A stretch of 64,000 nucleotides of DNA from Phanerochaete sordida (taxonomy: Eukaryota; Basidiomycota; Agaricomycetes; Polyporales; Phanerochaetaceae). Below are positions 11,235-23,832 of the stretch, one piece after another. The notes beneath the pieces were generated by a model that worked only from the letters and a program-made list of their open reading frames with translations, had not been told where the DNA came from and did no database searches. The DNA lies in assembly GCA_019973155.2 (NCBI GenBank), contig BPQB01000003.1:434001-498000 (forward strand). The letters run 5' to 3'. The position numbers were made by a program, and so were the translations under genes. How positions within the stretch are numbered: the first letter of the stretch is position 1; each line of letters begins with the position of its first letter.

Positions 11235-12881
11235 CTACGCAGTTCCCCATATCCTGACATCACGTCCACTGACACCCCAGATCTCCTTGCCGCCCGCGCC
11301 CCACACAAGGTCGACGACATCCGCCGCCTCCTCGAAGCGGACAAGCTCCTCCCAGGTCTTGTGCGCAAACACGCGCACGCCCTCGCTGCCCGCGACGCCG
11401 AGGAACGCCGCGCTGTAGTCGTACACGACCTTGCTCGTCTTGAAGCCGTCGCCAAGCGCGATCGACGCCGCAATCTTGGGCTTGCGGAGGTCCCACACGG
11501 CGACGGACGCGAGGCTGTCGGGCGCGAGCAGGTGGTAGCCGTTCTCGGAGAAGCTCAGCGTGTTCACCGTGAATGGCACACCCGCGGGCGGCGTGAGCGT
11601 CGCTGCGATCGCGCCGGAGCGGATGTCGAACACCTGGATTGTCGACGCGGGCGTGCCGACCGCGACGAGTGTGCCGTCGGGGTGGATGCCCAGCGACGTG
11701 AACGGGTCGTCGGATTCGGGCGACTGGTACACTTGCTGGAAGGTGTTGAGGTCGTGGAGGGAGTAGGTGCGGTCGGACGAGCTGAGCGCAAGGACGGTCG
11801 AAGTGGGGTGGACGACGACGCCGGTAATCTCGCCCTTGTGGGTACGGATCGTGCCCGCCGCCTTGTACTCTCCAGAAGCCTCATCGTGAGACCAAGCCTT
11901 GGCAATCTTGTCTGCACCACCAGACAAAAGAAGAGTTGGCGCGCCGTCGGCCTCACGGAACGCGACATGGTTGATCTTCTTCTGGTGCCCCTTGAGAGAT
12001 GCGAGAACCTTGTCGTTTTCACGGTCATACAGCTGAACAACCTTGTCGTTGCCTCCAGTGAGGAAGTGGTTGCTGTTCTTGGACACAGCGAGGGCGGTGA
12101 TACCAGCGGGGGAGGAAGAATGAAGGGAAGGAACAGTGTGCTTGGCGGCGAAGGTCTTGACCTCATCCTGAGTGACATAGCCCGCAGGAGCCTTGCGCTT
12201 CTTGCGAGCAGCAGAAAGCTTTTGGTGGGTCTCATCAATCTGGGACAAAACGTTCTCGGGCAGGCCGCCAGCTTCTGCAGCATCCCCCATTTCGACGTCT
12301 CCAGAGCCGTTTGCAGCTGGAGCAACGCCCATGGTTGCGGAGACACTTGCAAGGGCCCTGTAAAGCAACGGGTGCTCATCAGCAAAACATGCTTTGGTAT
12401 GAACGTTCAAACACGCACTCTCGTGCAGCATCGCGCTCGCGAATGAGACGCGCCACCACCCTCGTCGCAGCGTCCTGCATATACAGAGCAACGCTAAGCT
12501 CTTGACGCAGGTTGTTGTTCTGCTGCTTCAGCGAGAAAGTCTCGAGCATAGCGGCGTCCCACTCGTTTTGAAGGGTCTGGAGCAGCGCGGGGATGGACGT
12601 GGCATTGGTAGGACGAGGAGCGGCAGTCTTGGGGTCTAGAATGTCCAGGTATATTAGGACCCCTCTGTGGCAAACGCGAACAATAGGGCGCGACAGCAGA
12701 GTAAACACGTACTAGCTTTGACCGTAATGAGGTCCGACTCCTCGAGCTTCTCGCCAGTAATGGGGTCTGTGCCATTCTCTGTGATGTACTTGACGATGAG
12801 CTTGCGCTCGTAGACGTGTCCTGACTTGGAGGAGACGACCGGGTCCTGAGGGGGCTCTCCAGAGATGGAACAGAAGAACAT
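11235..12881 (-). CDS. PRP19: Pre-mRNA-processing factor 19, U-box E3 ubiquitin ligase with WD40 repeats
   Basis: Core subunit of the spliceosomal NineTeen complex and a U-box ubiquitin ligase. The first exon encodes the U-box, starting MFFCSISGEPPQDPV and continuing with VYERKLIVKYI and DPITGEKLEESDLI. The next exon carries the tetramerising coiled coil (LLQTLQNEWDAAMLETFSLK, LRQELSVALYMQDAATRVVARLI). The large last exon holds the WD40 propeller, with repeats ending in forms such as VVQLYDRE, IAKAWSHD, TYSLHDL, IQVFDIR, SVAVWDLR, and the C-terminal VRIWGTA. Start ATG is at 12881, divergent from SGT2; stop is TGA/TAG at 11235. It is complete and looks functional. Confidence 0.93.
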
Positions 12882-13096
12882 GGTGGGCGGGTGGTGGTGA
12901 GCGGTGCGCAAACGCTCTGGTTCAACGCAGGCGCGTCCAGCGGAGGCGTACTGATCGTGGGAGCACCTCAGCATAAGAACGAAAGTAAGGTTTCTTGCTT
13001 ACCCTCCTTCAATTGTGTCGGCGATCAGCACAAGCGCCCAGGAATTAGGTCTGGCTATTGGAGCAGCTTGGCTTGAGCTCACACCAGCCATCCAGT
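12882..13096. promoter_or_regulatory. Divergent promoter region of PRP19 and SGT2
   Basis: 215 bases between two divergent start codons. No TATA box is evident; both genes are housekeeping genes. Confidence 0.5.
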
Positions 13097-14369
13097 ATGT
13101 CCGACAAACAACGTCTCGTCCTCTCTATCATCGACTTCCTCAACCAGTCCATTCAGGATGGCACAGTCAAGCAGGATGACCAGGAGAGTCTCGAGGTAGC
13201 CAGTGAGTCGCCACAGATTCCCGACGTATTGGCGCGTACTGACTTGTATGCGGCGTACAGTCCAATGCATTGGTGAGGCGTTTGGCGTAGACCCCTCGAA
13301 CGAAGAGCAGGCAAAACGACTCTCCGTGAAGCCTGCTACTCTTCCGTCCATCTTCGATGTCTTCATCAAGACTCGAGAGAAGATGGGTTCTACAGCCTCG
13401 TCCTCAGCCTCATCTTCTGCGCCTGCGCAGCCTGCCGCCCCTACAGAGGCGGACAAGGCGGAGGCCGAGAAGCTGAAGGCACAGGGCAACGCGAAGATGT
13501 CTACCAAGGAGTACGATGCCGCTATCGACCTGTACACGCAGGCGATCTCAAAGGATGGCACGAACGCCGTCTACTACTCTAACCGCGCGGCGGCGTACTC
13601 GAGCAAGAACGACCACCAGAATGCAATTAACGACGCAGAGAAAGCTCTCGAGGTCGACCCCTCCTTCGTCCGTGCATACCACCGCCTTGGGTGAGTGTCT
13701 GCCACAGGACTGCGCTGCGACGCTTTCGGCGAGCTTCGCTGACCTTCCGCGACGCGTAGACACGCACACTACAGCTTGAGCGACTATCAATCCGCTGCGG
13801 ACGCGTTCCGCCGTGGTCTCGAGCTCGACCCCACTAACGCCAACCTCAAGACCGGCCTTCAGAGCGCAGAGGCTCGTCTCCCGAAAGAGGACGATGACTT
13901 ACCCCCTCTCGAGCCCGCAGACGCCTCGACACTCTCAGGTGCAGGTGCTGCCGCGGGTGCCGGTGCAGGTGCCGGTGCCGGCGGCCTCGCGGATATGCTC
14001 CGTGGTATGGGCGGTGGTGCTGGCGGCGGGGCTGGTGGTATGCCCGACCTTGCGGGCATGTTGAACAACCCAATGATGATGCAGATGGCCCAGCAAATGA
14101 TGGCGAACGGCGGCATGGAAAGGCTCATGCAGAACCCAGGCGTTGCAGACATGGTGTGTGGCGTGTTTTTGTGGCATGTGTCTGATCATCTAACTTGAGA
14201 ATGCTGCAGATGAACCGAATGCAGTCCGGCGGTGGTATGCCATCCATGGCAGACCTGATGTCCAACCCTGCTCTGAGAGATCTGTAAGTTTCATGAAAAA
14301 TAAGGTGGATACTTCCTAACGCACCGGCCGTATAGGGCCAACCAATTTGGGGCGGGCGGTGGACAATAG
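13097..14369 (+). CDS. SGT2: Small glutamine-rich TPR co-chaperone (Sgt2/SGTA)
   Basis: Cytosolic co-chaperone that hands tail-anchored proteins to the GET pathway and binds Hsp70/Hsp90. An N-terminal helical dimerisation domain (LVLSIIDFLNQSIQDGTVKQ ... VAIQCIGEAFGVDPSNEE) is joined across an intron beginning at about 13202. Three TPR repeats follow (AEKLKAQGNAKM, NAVYYSNRAAAYSS, SFVRAYHRLGHAHYSLSDYQ). The C-terminus is a Gly/Ala-rich linker and Met/Gln-rich substrate-binding region (NPMMMQMAQQMMANGG) ending in NQFGAGGGQ. Four introns can be placed with clean GT...AG ends (about 13202, 13692, 14153, 14285). Stop is TAG at 14367-14369. The start gives the canonical N-terminus. Confidence 0.93.
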
Positions 14370-15348
14370 TCAGAAGCTGTGGTAAAAGATCTGTTTTCTC
14401 TTTCGCATCCTGGGGTCCTGGAAGAAGTAATGCGATTCTGCTCATGAACGAAGATTGCACCGTGTTCTCGAATTCACGCTGAGTGGTGCGTCGCGGCAAG
14501 CCATAAGGAATTACTGCTTCTATGAGCTAAGATAGCGGGTTGGACTAACTTTGCAGTGAGTCAAGGGTAAGGAAGATGTTATTGCTGCTACACTCGCTCG
14601 TTAAGTATGTGTGCTCATGCCCGCAGTATTTCGTCGGTCTACATCTACGGTAGGGCACTGCCCTCACAGACGTAAATGGGGTCAAAAAAGGTAGGAAGTA
14701 GCGTCGCCACTTGTTACGCCAAGAGCTCTGAAACATCGTCAGGTCTCACCGCAAGTGGGCAGATGGATGGCACCAGTCTGTCAGCTGTCACACATGCCTT
14801 TAGGCTTCGCTCAAACGTGCCAGGATACACCAGCTTGTACAACATCGTTCGCTAATCTGTCGAAGAGGACGGCGACGCCGCCGGCCGTCTGCCACTTTGA
14901 AATCGTATATCTTTTCGGTAAGTATTTTTCCGAGAAAGCCTTGCAGTGCTCACCATACGTTTGGTCGGTAGCGTGTCAAAGTCGCAGTGAGAGCAGTGTG
15001 CCGCACGACACATCAAACTCAAGGTCGACTCAGCTCTGTTGCATTTCAATGATACTCCGATGCGCTGCGATCGGGGCACGTCTATCAGGTCGCAGGACCC
15101 ATCCATCTCCACATCCCCATGGGAATCGCGACGTGCGAACGCGGCGCGACTGGTCCGACAGCTTCTCCCCTTCCCGGGACAGATAGCGCGCCACAACACA
15201 GCCAGCGCGATGGCTGCCTGTGGCACTACATTTACTTAAGCTCTGCCTCGCAGCTTCTTCGTTAATCCGTAGGTCGGGCTACTCTTAGACTACCGCTCAG
15301 TGCTTCCCCTCGCTGCCTTCCTCGTTGTCCCACAGCTTCTATTCAACC
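14370..15348. other. Intergenic region between SGT2 and the GH76-like gene
   Basis: About 980 bases without a supportable gene. Short open frames on both strands lack motifs and have a composition unlike the neighbouring genes. A pyrimidine-rich stretch immediately precedes the next start codon. Confidence 0.6.
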
Positions 15349-17909
15349 ATGTATCCCAGCATTCGGGTCCTTTTACTTGTCACAAGCTTCCTAGCAATCC
15401 CCGGTGCGTCGCAAGCCTTGGGCCCATCATTCGCGATACCGAAATCATGGAGAGTGAGCTTGTTGGTCTTCATCCTATATCGCTAGCCTTGACGCATCCC
15501 AGAAGCCAACCTCGAATATATCGCTATCGGACAGATATCAACTTGCGACAGCAATCGCCGATACTATCACTCCCTTGTTCAATGCTACTAGTGGCATTAT
15601 AGAGCGTTCGTAGCAAGTCATTAAAGGCTTACCGAGCGTACTCAGCTCAGCTTCTAACCAGCCAGAGCGACCTGCATGGACAGCTGGATTGTCCTCGTTT
15701 CGCTGGCACGCTTGGATCGTATGAGCAACTCGACCTTGTACGGAGATGTGGTGACTAATGCTGTCCGCGCGATCTTTGGCCAAGGTCTGCAGAATACGTA
15801 AGTAGCTTCCCACTGGTTGTGGCTGGCATTTAGACTAATCAATGCCTTTGGCGGCCATATAAGCGTAAGCACCATACGCATTGATTGTTTCCGTTGCCCA
15901 TCGCCCTGTTGATCCGCGCCTGCAAGGGTGTCAATGTCGATGTCGCGTAAGTACCTAGCTTTTTACGGCGAAAGAGCAATATGTCTCATTACCTTGTCCC
16001 AGCCTGTATGGCCAAGCCGCGCTAGAAGCCGCGATGGCGTACAACGATTCCCTGTCACTGACATACGCTATGGACATATGGGATCAACTATACCAGTACT
16101 TCATCACCCCAGAGGACGCCGCTGGCGGACGGCATCCGTTGAGGTCTTCGGCGATCGCTTCCACTTGCCAAGGGTGTATGTCATTTACCAGCATCCTCCC
16201 TTGTACATCGCCCTCACGCAGATCGGCCATGTCAGCGACTACTGCTGGCGGGATATTCTTCGTGAGGAGAGAATTTGCTGGGCTAATCGCTCGCTCCTGA
16301 TGCAAGCATTACCGAGGTTTCGGGTACAGGTCAAACAGACACGGGTGTCAACGGGGAGACTATCGGGTAAGCCGAAGCGACAAGGCTCAAAGTCGTAGTA
16401 CTAGCAGCTCTAATCATCTCATGAACCTCACAGGTCTTTTGTGACGTATGCACCTTTAAATCCCAGAAGAACAAAGTTTTCACAGCCTCATCTAGTCTTT
16501 CTTCTTACCTGGCCACAGCTACTGGAAATCAAACGTATGCTTCCGTAGCCGAGTTGTCTGCCGAGTTCATCTTGAACCACCTCTTCAACGGTGCAATCAT
16601 CGTTGATGCAATTAACGTAGCAGACTGTACCGTATCCAACGCCCTCCTCTCGTACAACTCCGGCCATTTCCTTGATGGATTGGCTGAGATCAGTAGTAGA
16701 AACCAAACATGGGTTCCCTTGTACGTAGCCAACGTTCAACTGCTGTCGCTTTAAAGCCCTCGCTAACACACCCTATAGCCTCAACCGCCTCGTGTCGACC
16801 ACCATTCCTTCCATACAGTGGACGAGCTCCGACGGAATAATCAGCGAAGGTTCGTGCCTAAATCAGCACGGCATACATTTAAATCTAACGATAGGATGCT
16901 TCAAATAGACCAGAATGCGAAAGTCGAGCAATTTGATTTTTCACGGCCTCTCAAGAGTGGGCAGAATCAGCGTCGTCCATCCCTGTAACTGATATACTGA
17001 CGGATATCTAGCTTTCATTATCCGCGGTTTATTCACAGCATGGAGCTACAGCGATCCGAATTCAGCTATGGCGCAATATATCCAGGCATATACCACGGTC
17101 CAGGTACGCGTCCGAACCATCATCTGTGAATCCAAAATATATCTCAGTCTTCGTCGACAGTACAATGCCTTACAAGATCTTGCGACTGTTCCAGGAAGCA
17201 ATGTCTACAGCAGCGCTTGGTCTGGCCCACCGCTGCAGCGACTGACAGCGTGGGGTCAGCTCAGTGCTTTGGAAGTCATGAGGGCAGCGTACGGATTTTC
17301 CCTCAATAACTTGGACAGTACAATATCCCCGACGTAAGTAGCTCAAAATTTCCTGAGCGCATTCAACTGAATCAAATGTCGGCTTAACGATGTGAAAGCA
17401 GATCTACTGCGAGCCCTGCGCCGTCCGGTTCTCCTTCCGCGCTGGTCTCTTCCGATTCTCCATCCCATTTTTCCAAGACGGCCCTACTCGGTGCCGTGAT
17501 TGGTGGCGTAGCGTTACTTGCCCTTGTCGTCGCCATTTTCTTATGGAGGAGACATCAACTGCGGCAGATACTTCGGGGTGGTACCCAACATCTACCATTG
17601 TACGCTAGTTCCCCGCTGCAGACTTCTTCTCCCGGCGGAACTGACCTTTCAAACTGCGGTCGCAGGTCACGGGCGCAGTCAAATAGCTCACTCCGGAATA
17701 TGCAGCCTCTAGATGTCACGCATGACATCCAGGCGATAGAACCGATTGGATCAAGCATTTTCGCTGATCCTGGAATCGGCTGCAGTCTGACGAGACCCGA
17801 TTCTCAAGAAGTTCGCGAATCGGATAAGAAGAGAGACTTGCTTCTTCGTATGCTGTTTGGACAATCACGGTACGAAGAGGAAGTACCGCCAAGCTATGCT
17901 GAGCGTTGA
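15349..17909 (+). CDS. GH76-like secreted/membrane-anchored protein, possibly inactive
   Basis: Related to glycoside hydrolase family 76 (alpha-1,6-mannanase fold), which in fungi includes cell-wall remodelling proteins. A signal peptide (MYPSIRVLLLVTSFLAIPGA) is followed by about ten short exons. Recognisable blocks: SLSDRYQLATAIADTITPLF, LYGQAALEAAMAYNDS, MDIWDQLYQYFITPEDA, GVNGETIGSF, SAEFILNHLFNGAIIVDAIN, LLSYNSGHFLDGLAEISSRN, IPSIQWTSSDGII and SAWSGPPLQRLTAWGQLSAL. After a Ser/Pro-rich stalk comes a membrane helix (LLGAVIGGVALLALVVAIFLW) and a cytoplasmic tail of about 110 residues. Where active members carry an Asp-Asp pair before ALWW, this one reads NVDVALYG (15933-15946 plus next exon), so the second Asp appears replaced by Val. 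Exon joins between 15600 and 15950 are the least certain part. Confidence 0.75.
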
Positions 17910-18437
17910 GGTGGCTGTTCCTTCCGCGCACGCATGTACAGGCCGTTTACCGCTGCTATGGCGTCTCCATAATTTTCTTGTTAGATATTATGATGAAACA
18001 GACTAGTGTATCTATATGCTGTATGGATTTATGGCAGAACCCGAAAAGAACCATGGTAACTCCTGCTAGGGCATCTTACAGCCCAGTATGACGGTGCAGT
18101 ACTCCGGAAAACTGCCTGACGCGGGGACCGTGGCTCACGAAACTTCACGAAGATTGACACGAGCCACAGCAGACGACCTGGAAAGACGAGGGCAGCCTGC
18201 GAACTGAGGACTCTCAGCAAGGACGACTAACATAGCGCGAGCATGTCATAAATTCGGACAGAGATATGCAGGGTTAATAACTATACAAGTGTTCATTGCG
18301 TAAAGAAGAGAGAAGAACAACATGCATGAGTACGAAGAATTACAGACGTCTATGCGCAGACTTCTTGGGGATAGCATATGCGAATAGTAGTAGTAGGGAA
18401 AAGATTAAGCATTGGGTCACTCGTTTGGTTGCGCACT
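17910..18437. other. Convergent intergenic region (GH76-like and tricalbin)
   Basis: About 530 bases between two facing stop codons; 3' untranslated sequence, no gene seen. Confidence 0.6.
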
Positions 18438-21400
18438 TTATTCGTCTTTATCTGCGCCTCTCCGTCGGCTCAAGCTGAAGCGCGACGGCGACGTCGATGG
18501 CGGTGGGTTCCGACTGTCAATCGACGACATGGACGCACGGTTGCGGAGCGCTGCACGCTCGGCATCGAAGTCGAGGTGGAGGCGAAGCTGGCCTTGGCCT
18601 TCCCGCAGCTCGACGATGACGTCTGCAGAGCCCGCAACACCAGGCTGCAGGTGCCGCCAGATCTACGAAGACGTGAGTACAGGCTGGAGTACAGGACATG
18701 GAGACATACGTCGACTTCGCCAGAGCCCATGAGCTTGTCCTTTCCGAGGGTCTTGTAGTCGTGGACCCAGATGAACATCTTGGGTTGTGATGGCCCAGCA
18801 ACGAACGAGAAAGTCTCTTGCCTAGGCCGACACATCAATCACAACATCGCGGGCGAGAGAGATGCTTCAACGTACCACTCAGGCGCAGCAGACTTGATGT
18901 GCTTCGTCTTTTGCTCCTTGTCGCCAACACGAAGAGTGACGTACGGCTTCGCATCGTTGATGGAGAGGTCCTTTGCGTCGAGCACAGTGACCTTCAACGT
19001 TCCTGGCTCGTTCGACGCGGCGCCGTTCGCAGCGCCATTGCCATTGCCATTGAATGGCGGGAAAGACGCGCTCACAGGAAGTAAGGTCGAGCCGTTTTGG
19101 GCGACGGTGGCCTGTCCCGACGGTGCTTGTTGTGCAGCGGCAACGGCAGCCATGTCCTTCACGGACACCTTGTCATCGTCAGAGTCGGAGCCGTTGCCAC
19201 GCTTGAAGACGCCGGTGACACCGTGGAGGACACCCTTGCCCGCACCAACGGGGAGGTGGCCGATTTGGGTCATGGCGCGTCCTGCAGTAGAGAAGGTCGA
19301 CGTGTTCTTGCGAGTTTTGGCGATGATCTCTGGACGGAATGTGAGCATGATCTTGATGTAACCCTTGTCGCCGTGCTTGTGATGCGAAAGCGGAATGTCT
19401 TTCTCCTGGCCGACGAACGGCTCTAGGGTCTCCAGGTCGATGGTGCCTGATCCCAAGCTCTTCGCCTGTTCGATCTGATTCCAGTCGAAGACCTCGATAG
19501 TAAATTGAGAGCCAACCCTCGACGGCTGAGATGAATGGTCAGTATGGACTATTGAACATGTCAAGTGATGGGACATACTACTTGAACACCGAACTGCTCG
19601 TTCCAGTCGGGGTTGACAGTCTTCTTCTTGGTCTGAGACTTGTAGACCTTCTGCCCATTGAGGGAGAAGACGACGAAGGGATCGGATTTGCCTACGATGA
19701 TGTGAGACAAAATATCGAGGAAGAAAAGTTAGGCTTCTGCTCACCGCCTCGGTCTGCAGCATGGATGTCCCTGCCGTGAATGAGAGTAACGTTCAGAAGA
19801 CCTTGATCTGTTTGCAAGATGTTGTCAGTAATATACTGCGAGGACGCAGTGCAATGACTTACTGTTCACGCTCTCACGCGGCTCAAGCACGATGGGCACA
19901 GGCACATAGCGCGACTCGATGGTGACGGTCGAGATCTTGTGCTCGTCCTCGACGTCCTGGAGCTTGAACTCCGCAGCGCCGGTGAGCGTCTTGAGCAGGA
20001 AGTCCTTCGTGCTGCCTTTGTACATCGCGATGATCTCGTCCTTGTCGCCCTCGTCCGCCTCGTTGAGCCGGAGCCACACCTGGCTGAAGTCGAGCTCCTT
20101 GATGAAGCCCTCGCCGATGTACTCCCATTGCACGTGCTGGCTGCGCGCGCGCACGGTGCTGAACGCGGGCCAATAGCCCTCGTCCAGCAGCACCTCGAGC
20201 CGCGCCTTCTTCCGCAGCTGCCCGCCAACGACGTTGAAGATGATAATGCCGGCTTCTGATTACGTTATTCCAGTGAGCGTTCATTTATCAATGATTCATC
20301 TCAGAGGGCGGTGCGTACGGTGCGAAATCAGCTCCTCGGGACTCATCTCTGGCGCGTCGTCTTCCGGCCGTTTCTCGCCGTTCGTCATCGCCGAGTTGCG
20401 CGTCAGCTGGGTATCCGCAGTACGCGTGGTATTCGTCGTGTTCGTGGTATCCGCAGAGCCTGTCTTCCTGTGCGTCTTCTGCACCGCCTGCTCGTCGCCG
20501 CCCATGGGCGCAGTAACCGTGATGCCGTCGGGGACAGCTTGCCTTTCCGCATCAGAGCCGCTGTGCTGCGAGTTCTCCTCGCCGTCGGGGTCGTCGCTGC
20601 CTTGGACGGCGCGCTCGATCGCGTTGGGACTGGCGTTGAACTTGACGTTCCTGACGGGCATCGCAGCGACGAACTCGGCTTCGTAGAACAGCGTCCCCTT
20701 GTATGTACCCTTGTCGAGCTTGATGGGGTCTGCGCGGACCTGTTTTCCCTTGGAGATATACGTCTGGCTTCCTTCGACGGGCTCTGCCAATTCGGAGACA
20801 AGGAGCTCGACGTTGCCAAGTGACCGATCCTGGAGTACCAGTCAGTGGATGCAAGATCAGCGAGAAAAACATCACTGACCTTCGTAAGGTGTTGGTAGTC
20901 CATGCACTCCAGCATCATTGTCTGGGATCGCAGTCAGCCAGAAGCGATGTATGAAAGTTTGGTCATCCACTCACCTCCTTCAGCGAATGCACTGGTGGCG
21001 TGCGATAAGGACCCTAGTCAGAACCCCAGCCTCGCGTCGTGCGATGATCTCACTCACCTGGAATGTAGATGATCTGGTCCCACTCGGGACTGAGGTCTGT
21101 TTTCTCTGTAAATACCGGAGGAAACGTTATGACAGCGGCAAGACTCACTGTTGTTCACCACCTCTGTCCGACCTTGCGTGGTATTGTTGATCTGTACACG
21201 GACATAGGGATCGCTCTGTGTCACGCGAGATTAATTTCATGTCCAGAGACACACTTCGCTGCAAGAAGCCTACCTTTCCGCCTAGGGTCGCCTCCACGTT
21301 CCTAACAGCACCGGTTCAGCCTCGTGCCGCGCCACACACATATAAGAGGCGAGCACTCACTTGACGTCCTGCGCCTTCTTGATCCACAGCCGCACGACAC

Positions 21401-23832
21401 CGATGGGCGGGACGTACTGGTCCGCGCCGTGGAGGCTACCCGCCATGTTGAGCGGCTTCCACTCCGCGCTGACGCGCAGCTTCGCGCCGGTCGAGCACCC
21501 GCTGAGCGGCCACCAGTCGCGCCCGGCCTCCTTCTTCTTCGCCTCGAGCAGGTCCTCGAGTCGGATCGTCATGTAGCCGATGACGGGGTCCTTCAGGAAG
21601 TCGCGGTCGTCGATGACCTTCACCGTCACTGCGGACGAGCTCTTGTCCGAGCACAAGAACTCCGTCGTCGACTCCCAAACGGGGTTCGTGGTGTGCTTGA
21701 ATTTCTGCGTCTTGTGCACGAGCTGACCGTTGCCGAGGTAGACCTTCGCCATGGGGTTGAGGTCGTTGGACGACGACTTTGACTGGTCGAGATCCTTGGC
21801 CTGATGGATGGTAAGACGGACGATGCCAACCTCTGCAGACGAACGTCAAAAACGAAGCGCATATATGCAAGGAACAAAACACCCACTGCTGTCGGGGATC
21901 TCCTCAGTGCCTGCGGTGTCGGGCTTGAGGACCGGGAAGAAGCTGACGTCGAAACGAAGAGTGCCCCTGTCCTTGCCATCCTTGAGCACCGGCGCCTCGA
22001 TGCCTTCCCAGCTGGCGTCGTCGCGGAGCTTGGCAAGGTCGAAACTAGCAAAGCCCATCTCAGAGTCCTTCCGGTGGTCGTTGTAGTCAAGCACAGTCAG
22101 GTTCAAGGCCTCGGTCAAGTTGTTCACGAGCAGGAACTTGGTCTCCATCCATGTTGGGTTCACGCTATGAAGCGGATCAGCAGGCCGTCAAGCACATCCG
22201 AGGAGCGCGAACTCACGTATTACGCTTGTGCTTCGTGTGGGCCAGCTCCGCGCGCTGGTTAATACTCAAGCTGACGTACGGGTCAGGGGTGCCGCCGCCA
22301 ATCTTGCTGCCTTTCAATCCACGGGCGCTGTGCACGGTAACCTGCAGCACACCAATCGCCGAGTCGAGCGGCTCGCCCGAAAGCATTTGCTCGATATTCA
22401 GGGTGAAGAAATTCGGGTCATACATCATCGGTCCGAGGATAGAGTGGACCATGTTTCGGATGAATGCAGACAATCCCGGAACCTGCATGTCATGGTTAAT
22501 GGCGAAGACGATGCGGGCACACGAGGGCTTACATTGGCAATATCGAAACCGAAGGTCTCACCACCAAGGGGCTTCAGGACGTAGTCGAAGGTCGGCTTCT
22601 CCATGAAGGACAAGTCGACAACTTGGACGTGCGGGAATGTTGTCATAAGCTTGATACGAACGCGCAGGAGGCCTGTGAAACTCATATCTTCCAACAAGAT
22701 GGGCATGGCAGCGGCGGCGATACCCTTGCCGACGCGAACAGAGAGAACAATCTTGGGGTTGACCTTGTTGCGGACTTGCTTGGGAGTCAAGTCCGAGACG
22801 TCGTTCGGGGTGAAGGACAGGCCCCAGTCCATGAGCACGATATCGTCGGGAGTGCCGGGATAGGTCTTGACCTTGGTAATCCTGGGGGCCTTGGTACCCA
22901 GCGTGAACTGGGTCATGCGGAGCGAATCGAGGAACGGCGGACAGTTCGTGCTGAGAATCTGGTCGACAGTCGCGACAATTGTCTGCGACATGACAGGCTC
23001 GTAAATGAGCCAGAAGCGGTCCAAAAAGTTGTTGATCCATTCAGCAGACTCGTGAGTATCCATGAGGCGCGTCTTCATGAGTTCTCGTTGGATATCGTCA
23101 CGGGCGCGACTGCGCACGCGGGCCATTGAGGTGGTGTAGTAGGTGCTGCAGAAGGCCAGCACAATGAAGAGCCATCCCCAGCCAAAGTGGAAACGTGTCA
23201 GGAAGTGGGTGACGATAACGACCTTGCGGACGGAATGAGGTACGTTCAAGTGCAGTTCATGGCAAGAGGCTTACCACGACAATAATGGCAGCATTGTGGT
23301 ACCAGTCGCCATAGAACTGCTCCTTCAGGAAGGCGTCCAGCACGGTCTTATCTTTGACCTCTCCTTCAGGCACGGCGGGGTTGTCGACTCCACTGACGGC
23401 ACGCCATCCAACCTTGTACCAGTCGGGAATGGGCGGGGCGGGGCCAGCAGGCATCGCGCCCGGAGGCTGCTGTTGCAACGGCGACAGCGGCTCCTCTGCT
23501 GCAATCTTGTCCATGTCCTCCACATTTATGGTGGGGACGATGTTCGGGTTCCCGGTGTCGACCGCGACCTCTGCCGACGTGTCAGGGGACGGAGCGCTTG
23601 GGCTGGGGAGGGACTGACCGACGCCGCCATTGCCTATGGTGTCCTTGTCACTCTTCAGCTTCTCTTTGCCCTTCCCAGCCGCTGCGCCCTTGGCCTCTGG
23701 AGAAGCGTTCGGGTCGAAAGTGTATGTCGGAACTTGACCCTTGGCGGCGTCTTGGGCGGCGATAGCGTTGACTTGAGCTTGGGCATTAGGTGGGGTTACG
23801 CTAATATCTGGGACCGCGCCGTCGGTCGCCAT
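18438..23832 (-). CDS. Tricalbin: SMP and multi-C2 domain ER-plasma membrane tether
   Basis: Extended-synaptotagmin homologue that anchors in the ER and transfers lipid at contacts with the plasma membrane. The N-terminus (MATDGAVPDISVTPP...) is a disordered Pro/Ala/Lys-rich region of about 150 residues. It is followed by a hydrophobic hairpin (AAIIVVVVIVTHFLTRF and GWGWLFIVLAFCSTYYTTSM). The lipid-binding SMP domain follows, with ESAEWINNFLDRFWLIYEP, FTLGTKAPRI and DYVLKPLGGETFGFDI. Five C2 domains can be counted, opening at GVLQVTVHSARGLKG, IVRLTIHQAKDLDQ, VVRLWIKKAQDVKN, LLNVTLIHGRDIHAADRGG and LKVTVLDAKDLSIND. The C2 with RDIHAADRGGKSDPF keeps acidic calcium-site residues; the last one looks degenerate. 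The C-terminus reads MSSIDSRNPPPS then SRRRGADKDE before TAA at 18438. More than ten short introns interrupt the gene. Confidence 0.92.

Noticed and set aside
14852..15226. Minus-strand frame upstream of the GH76-like gene
   Set aside because: No motif and atypical composition; lies in the promoter region.
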